Source: Mesodorylaimus sp. YZB2_4 (Eukaryota > Nematoda > Enoplea > Dorylaimida > Dorylaimidae). Taken from it: a DNA stretch of 64,000 nucleotides. Under the pieces are notes generated by a model, which was not told the origin of the DNA, did not search any database, and saw only the letters and a list, made by a program, of their open reading frames with translations. The stretch's first letter is position 1; each line of letters starts with the position of its first letter. Positions 57,675 to 64,000 of the stretch are shown in pieces. Location of the stretch: positions 182,283 through 246,282 of the forward strand of contig JASANH010000902.1 of the NCBI GenBank assembly GCA_030248295.1. The letters are read 5' to 3'. The position numbers and the translations under genes are program-made.

Positions 57675-59640
57675 TTGGCGATCTGTATCTGTATCTGTAT
57701 CTGTATATTTCTGCAGCCAAAGACAGCCTGTCCATACTAGGGCGCAGCACACAAAAATAGAAATAAATATAAGTCTAAAGGTCACGGTCAATTAAAACAA
57801 AGATTGGAAACGAACCGCTTAAAAGTGTCATACGGACTATTTGCTTTATTATACGGTAAATCATTCCACAGTTTTATGGCTGACTTTTCGAAAGCCTGCG
57901 AGTATGTTGCAGTTCTCCCAGCAGGGGTTTCAAGATGGTGAGGAGCCGTTGTGCGTTCACTGAACCTACGACCAGACATGTCGGTATGGGCTAGTCGTTG
58001 ATGTGACGGATAGGCAGTCAGCCCATGATAAATCCGGTAGAAATGCATTAGTTTCAGTTGATTTCTACGATTTTCCAAACTAGGCAACTTTAGGGCAGCC
58101 AACGTGGTGTCATAGTCAATATGCCATTGGTTTTGTATGCAGCAAACTGCAAATTTTTGAACTTTTTCCAGGTCGATGATTGCTTTCTTTTGTGTCGGAG
58201 CCCGAACAGAGGATGCATAATCGAGACGAGGGAGAATGCATTGTGTATAGACGGTCTTCAGAACATTGGTAGCCAATTTTCCAAACTTGCGGCGAAATGC
58301 ACCAATCATACGCCTGCAAGATGAGGCGAGCTGACGACAGTGTTCTTGAAATTGCATGTTTGCGGATAGCCGAACACCCAAGTACTTCACAGTGTCAGTA
58401 AAAACAATCTGCTTCCCATCGAGCCTGAGAATCGGTTCAAGTTGCAAGCGTCCAAAGTGGAATAAACAGTCCATAAGTGGAATTCAAGACCGATATCGTT
58501 CACTTTCTTCTTTAGTCAGTCAATCGCAGCCTGGAAATCATTGCAGAGGATATCATTTTTTAACACAGGGCAGAGCAGTGCCAGATCGTCAGCATAGGCC
58601 TAAAGGACAACATCTGGAAATTCTTTCGTGAAATCTTCAAGGATATGATTGATAACTGCCGTAAACAGAATTGGCGCCAGCCGGGAGCCTTGTGGCACTC
58701 CTGAAACTACAGGCCCCATTGGCGAGGCGCAGCCTTCCACTGAAGTGAATTGAGAACGCCCAGTTAAGTATGACGCGATCCAAGCCAACAATTTTCGCGG
58801 TAACTTTTGCTTAATCTCTAGCGTTCGGAGAAGCTGATGGTGAGAAACCTTGTCAAACGCCTTCTTTATGTCGAAAAATATTCCACCAACAGCTCGGTAT
58901 CTGGAAGAATTCAACCAGTTGTGAATACTTTGCGTAGCCCTGATCAGAGCAGTGGTGGCAGAGTATCTTCGTCTGAAACCGTGTTGATTATACGATAGAT
59001 GAAGACGCCGTTGCAGTAATTTTAATACATGGCCCTCCATAACTTTGGATAGTAGCGGCAGAAGGGATATCGGCCGGTAATTCTTCGGGTCAGACTCATT
59101 CCCTGGTTTCGGAATGGCCACTACTTGGGCCGTTTTAAAAGCGGATGGAAAGACTTCTTCTGCTATTGATCGATTTATCAAAATCGTCAGGCCTGGCGCG
59201 ATTGAAGAGGAAATATTGCGAAGAATAGGAGCGGTAAGTCCATCCAGACCAGGGGCGCCCCAAAGCCGTAAGGATGCTAGTTGACGACGGACAAATTTCT
59301 CAGAGACGGAAAAACTTGAGTTTAAATTGTCGTTTGGGTCATGATATGGCAGCTGGAATTGCTTCTCGTTTGGATTTGATTGAAAGTTTTTGGAGAAACA
59401 TTCTTGTAACAATTAAGCCTTGGCTGCAGAGGTTAAGTATGACCCGCCAAAATCGTCGATCAAAGTCGGAACAGATCGATTTTCGGGCTCGAATCGTCGA
59501 AATGTAGCCCAGAACTCACTCGGGGAGTGCGCTTCGTTGAATTGTTGCTCGATGTATTGCTCTTTTGCACATTTTACGTTTTTCTTGACTTGTCGCCGCA
59601 AACAAGAATACCATTGGTGATCCTGTGGATCTTTGCTTTG
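57675..59640 (-). mobile_element. 5'-truncated non-LTR retrotransposon (Jockey/CR1-like), inactive
   Basis: Minus-strand RT in standard order: IPKPGNESDPKNYRPISLLP, HGFRRRYSATTALI, FFDIKKAFDKVSH, SGVPQGSRLAPILF, then DVVL-stop-AYADDLALL, so the catalytic YADD is just past a TAG. Two larger frames remain, 58600-59412 and 57788-58474; the latter has the thumb and C-terminal part, TVKYLGVRLSANMQF and AIKLWNDLPYN. A TAA at 59413 splits off the upstream piece (WATFRRFEPENRSV). The element ends in a hexanucleotide tail, (ATCTGT)n read on the plus strand at about 57680-57704. No endonuclease domain is present. Confidence 0.88.
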
Positions 59641-59688
59641 TCTTCATTTATGAAAGGCGGAAGATTTCTCTCGAATTATACTTTAGTG

Positions 59689-61486
59689 TGATATTTTAGT
59701 GTGCAGTAAAAGACTGGCGAGACTCAGCTGTATTCTCTTCTGTAGGGAAACATCGCTACAGAAATTTTCACTGAGAGGGCCCCCTTTCACCAAGCCAGCA
59801 ACGAGGACAACCAACGATTTCGTCGAGCAAGTACAGTCTCCGGCCCCCCCCCCCCCACCCGCGCGGCCGTCCCTTCTGTCATTGGTCGAGCCAGCTGTAA
59901 GCGCGCAGCGACTAGCGAACGAGGCTTATGTACGCAGCTATGCGAGTTGGGGCGGTTCTGTTTGGGACGTGTAGGGGCTCAGGTTCCAGCGCCCCTCCAC
60001 GGTTTGTCTGTAAAGTGGGGTGCTTGCACATCTAGGCGCGAGATGCCAACAGCGAGCGTGATCGACAACGAAATGCTGGGGTTACTGTACAAAACGGTCA
60101 CATTTTCACTGATCTGAACGTGAGCAATGCAAAATGGTCACATATGTATTGTCAAGACGATGCGATCCTGCCCAAACGGGGCATAATCGGCAGATACAGC
60201 CTCACATGCGTACCTACCGCACAAAGTGCAAAAGCTAGCACACAAGGATTCTAGGCCAAAAAGGGCACTGCAAAAAAAACGCATCCAAGAAAGCACCAGC
60301 AATCAGGGGCGCAAAGAAACAAAGAACGCAGGCACGGCTTATACACAGATGAGCATGATGTTCACCAGCACCAAGGAACCAACTCACGAACCATGTCTCT
60401 CGAACTCAAAGGCAGAAAAAGAAGGGTAATGCTGATGGGAATGAGTCGTCGACATTCGGGTGGTCGTAGCATGCCCGATGTGGCCGAGCGAGATGAAGAC
60501 GACCAGTGGGCTATGGCTCCGACTGCAAAAGTTAGCTCAAGTCCATGTGTTGGCTGCTGCTTGCTGCTGATAGGCGCCAGTCCATCGATTGAAGTTCGAG
60601 CCCATATCCCAATTCCTAAATCCCGTTTCCTCAAGATGTTCACACAGGTTCCATTCTTTCGAAGAGCTAGCTACTCCGCGTGAGTATAAACGAGCGTTGG
60701 CTTCTTGTCTTGCAGTTGAATTCTTGTGGTACACTGAGGTCTTGCCTCGCAATGTACGCAAATACCAGCATCACAGATCCACAATACGATCATTGCCATG
60801 CACCCATCTACCCAAAATCGGCGTGGGCGGTGGTGTTCTGAGGTTTCCCCATTTCCTTGAATGCAAATCGTTCAGACCAGGGGTGAGTACCATTTACCAA
60901 ACCAGTCGCTCTTGGCCTCTGGCTGGCATGGGTAGGACATACAGTACCAGTATTTAAGAAGTCACAATCTGTATTAATCAGCCTACTACGACGGACGGAG
61001 GTGACATTATTCGATAATTTAGTCCACTCAGATGCGAGCCAGGTAACGTTGGTCGTCTATACCTCATCGGTAGAACTTCGATCCAAACAGCCGCTCATTT
61101 AACCTCGGATTTATCAATAAAAAATTTCGAGTTTAGCTGATGAAAAATGTCCACCAGAACACGCCTATCAACCAATTCGACAACCACGTTCTTGCGTCAA
61201 TAATCTTCTAATCATAATTTTTCAGGAAAAACTTTGTCCATCACCACAAAAAAACGCTTAGAAAAACGCAGGGGTTTCGCCTTTCGCATAGGCAAAGTCT
61301 CACCGCGCAACAGCCAACCGTTCTAGAATTGCGCCACGAAGAATAACGCAGCAGTTTCTGTCGATCGGAGGGTGCTTGCCTGGTGAGGTGGGGGGCCCTC
61401 TCAGTGAAAATTTCTGTAGCGATGTTTCCCTACAGAAGAGAACACAGCTGAGTCTCGCCAGTCTTTTACTGCACACTAAAATATCA
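59689..61486. mobile_element. Non-autonomous DNA transposon with 96-bp terminal inverted repeats
   Basis: Arms 59689-59784 and 61391-61486 are mirror images: TGATATTTTAGTGTGCAGTA at one end and TACTGCACACTAAAATATCA at the other, with AAACATCGCTACAGAAATTT / AAATTTCTGTAGCGATGTTT further in. The 1.6-kb interior has frames up to 122 codons (60589-60957, +) with no transposase motif. Flanks show no clear target duplication. Confidence 0.85.
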
Positions 61487-61629
61487 TCCTGCAGCTAATA
61501 GGCACAGAATACCTGAAAGAGTGGAATGTGGATAGGGAAAGAAATCTGTTTGGGTTAGAAGCAGAGAGTGCGCCAGAATGTACATGTGGGAAACTGGATT
61601 GTTTCAGGAAGAGCCGTGAGAAGGTTACT

Positions 61630-61905
61630 GTGTTGAAAGGTGATGTGATGATTTGATGAGAAGAAGTGTTGAAAGGTGATGTAATGATTTGATGAGAAGA
61701 AGTGTTGAAAGGTGATGTGATGATTTGATGAGAAGAAGTGTTAAAAGGTGATGTAATGATTTGATGAGAAGAAGTGTTGAAAGGTGATGTAATGATTTGA
61801 TGAGAAGAAGTGTTGAAAGGTGATGTGATGATTTGATGAGAAGAAGTGTTAAAAGGTGATGTAATGATTTGATGAGAAGAAGTGTTGAAAGGTGATGCTT
61901 TAGAC
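61630..61905. repeat. 36-bp minisatellite, 7 full units plus a partial
   Basis: Unit GTTGAAAGGTGATGTGATGA followed by TTTGATGAGAAGAAGT. Units differ at two positions (GTTGAAAG/GTTAAAAG and GTGATGA/GTAATGA). The minus strand is open through it (61476-61985, repeating SPFNTSSHQIIT), but this is a by-product of the 36-bp period. Confidence 0.9.
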
Positions 61906-64000
61906 CTTATTCTCGGTCGACCGAAAACCACTGAGACGCCCCCTGCTACTGCGAGGTTTGCTAGAGTCGGTTCCACTACTGCCAATGTTAGTAATACCCC
62001 TCATCGATGCACATGCTGGGCAACTCTACTGTAGTTGCTCGCTTCTAAATTCAATTAGCGTGCCTTCTGTAAACCTTGAATGACACTATTTCTAGCGGAC
62101 TTCCTCGAGACCATTTCTCTAATCCTGTTTTGGATTAAAATGCCAAATTTGACGCCTCAGTCCCACCCGTTCCCCAAGCGCACAAATGATGCCGACTCGC
62201 ATCAGACTCTATCCGCTTTTTTTCGAAATGCCCTGGTTTAAACCTTGAAGGTCTCGAAATTCCAAGCCGCTAGAACCGATAAACCGTTTCATAAGTTCAC
62301 AATAATTCAAGAATTTCATCATAATCCATATTTTCATCGAAATTGACTACTTTCCTGCTAATAACTCCAGAATGATTGTTCCAAGCTCGGCTGGCTCGGC
62401 TGGGAAATTTGAATTCAACTTCTCCAAGCCGAGCTGGCCGAGCTCCTAAGCCGCAAACCGATGAATGAACAGTCCAGCTGAGTGAGCCAAGCTGAGCCAA
62501 CCGCAAGCCACAAGCTGTGCCGACCGCGAGCTGAGCTAACTCAGCTGATAGTCGCCATGTGAACGATACCTCAGCTGACAAGCTCGGCTGGCTCGGCAGT
62601 CGAGGTGCAATGTGGACGGCCCTTTAGAGACAATGGCTCCTCAGATTAGGACGCCAGTGTCGCTTTGATGCAGGATAGCACTTTGTTGTATGCATGTCCT
62701 GCGACTCCTGATCAGACTCGTCTGATCTAATTGTGAAACTGGCTTCTGCACACAAGCTAGCATGGTGTTTCTACAGTAGTTGTTGCTGACCTCTCCGAAC
62801 GCTACACTGGCGATCAGAAGTAAATGACGTATGGCAGCAGCTTTACGAATCTATGTATAGGTATCAAAGGGCAGCTGCCCATTCCTGGTAGACTGACTGC
62901 ATTGGTCACCTCAGGGTCATAGGTCAGCTATAATTGCCAAAAATGCCTATAGCTAAAAATTTCGAAAGACACCCCTTATCAAGTTGAGCTTGGTTACTTT
63001 TCCCCCAGATGAATACTACATGAATGCAGTTTCATTCAGGGGTTTAGATTGTCGGGTTTTTAGCTTCAGACTTGACGCTTTGTTAAAATTGAGACGTTCT
63101 TAAGGCCACATATCTGATGGCTCTCCAGATTATTGCTTGAAAAAAGTCTTTTATCTTGCCATAGTGAATAAACTTTTGGATAAAAATTGATGAAATTTCG
63201 TTGAAAGCTATGGTTTCCTGTTATTATTTTCAGGCAATGATTACTTTCCTGTTTTTCTACTCCATTACATTTATCCAAAACCGGGTATGGGTATGGGTAA
63301 GGTAGGTCGGGTACCGGCACAAAGGTCTTAAAGCGGTATAGGTGAGGTACGATTTTCACAGCCGTAGGCCCCTGCCACAGCGTTTCTTAGCGCGAGATCC
63401 ATCATGATTTTTCTTAAGTGCGAGAAAGAAGTCTTGCACTCACTGCTTGATTCAGTTTGCTATGAAATCAGTTTGCTTCGCGCTCACCCCTACGATACTA
63501 GTGTCATACGCTGCTTTATCCAACAGCATGGGCAAACGAGTTAGTATAAAAGTCGGCATAAAAAGTTGAGTAGGCATGACGTTTATGCAACAGGGCCCAT
63601 GGTCTTAAAGGTATCCGTTCATGTGAAAAGCTAGGACTCAAAATTTGTTGAAATTCAAAGCATATTTAGTAAATAGGGTCAGAATACTTTCGAAAAACAT
63701 AATTTCCAGCCTGGTCACTCCATTCGCTGACCGCTGGTATTTATTTTATTTGAAGAAGTACCCTCCCCCTTATCAGTTTGGAATGGATATAATCGAAACG
63801 TGTGCGCGCAAGGCGGCCGCCGGGTGGTCCTGCCCTATTGTCAGCACGGCCGTTGGTATAGCTTATGTTAGGGAGCAGCATTTGAACATGAAATGCTTCT
63901 CGAGTGTCCAATAATTCGCATCTTGCATTTTGACGAACATCATGAAATAACCCTTGGATTTTGGCGGACAGAAGCTGTTGCACCATGCATTGATGATCTG
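61906..64000. other. Right-edge region, no gene recognised
   Basis: At about 62380-62620 many GCTCGGCTGGCTCGGC / GCCGAGCTGGCCGAGC inverted and direct repeats, perhaps a MITE. A 94-codon minus frame spans them (62297-62581). A lone Harbinger-like end is at 63571-63599. The remaining frames (for example 63645-63914, +) are unassigned. Confidence 0.4.

Noticed and set aside
61630-61905. CRISPR-like regular repeats
   Set aside because: Units of 36 bp are directly adjacent with no spacers, in a eukaryotic context; it is a minisatellite.
61476-61985. 169-codon minus-strand frame with a 12-residue repeat
   Set aside because: Openness follows from the 36-bp period; there is no signal peptide or domain and no conservation signal.
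62297-62581. 94-codon minus-strand frame
   Set aside because: Mostly encoded by GCTCGGCTGG-type repeats; probably part of a repeat.

Overview
The window reads as nuclear DNA of a small-genome invertebrate animal, not of a bacterium. Genes are broken into many short exons by GT-AG introns (several only 52-57 bp, with pyrimidine-rich acceptors), some genes have TATA boxes, and the space between genes is packed with small inverted-repeat transposons, tRNA-derived SINEs and retrotransposon remains. The families present (astacin protease, LDLa/SRCR serine protease, nematode-style intronless GPCR, C-type lectin-PAN proteins, FCHO) fit an ecdysozoan such as a nematode or a relative. The exact phylum cannot be fixed from this sequence.

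Layout. 1-558 (-): edge-truncated GNAT-like acetyltransferase. 4.7-7.4 kb (+): eight-exon secreted astacin protease joined to a Cys-rich three-finger-like domain and a probable GPI signal. 7.7-8.5 kb (+): single-exon secreted precursor with fifteen Cys-rich hexapeptide units. 8.7-10.3 kb: giant fold-back element. 10.9-12.3 kb (-): intronless helical-repeat protein (OPR/DUF1601-like). 14.8-22.2 kb (-): thirteen-exon type II transmembrane serine protease with LDLa and SRCR modules and, unusually, more LDLa modules after the protease; its large intron holds a second fold-back element, a SINE and a MITE. 23.3-23.9 kb (-): dual-specificity phosphatase. 27.2-28.3 kb (-): intronless GPCR with a TATA box. 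29.5-37.8 kb (-): complete sixteen-exon FCHO endocytic adaptor.

From about 39 to 56 kb the minus strand carries a decayed cluster of C-type lectin-PAN genes. One has an intact frame, one has a single in-frame stop, one is a clear pseudogene, and there are fragments. Among them lie a PIF/Harbinger transposon (42.9-46.0 kb), a Ty3/Gypsy pol remnant (51.3-52.9 kb) and many MITEs. 57.7-59.6 kb (-) is a dead LINE, 59.7-61.5 kb a non-autonomous transposon with 96-bp terminal repeats, and the right edge holds a minisatellite and unassigned sequence.

All splice models were built by eye. For each multi-exon model the donor and acceptor phases agree and the exon lengths sum to a multiple of three, which strongly supports them. 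The first forty kilobases are mostly single genes for secreted, membrane or trafficking proteins with no evident pathway link. No operon-like system is visible.
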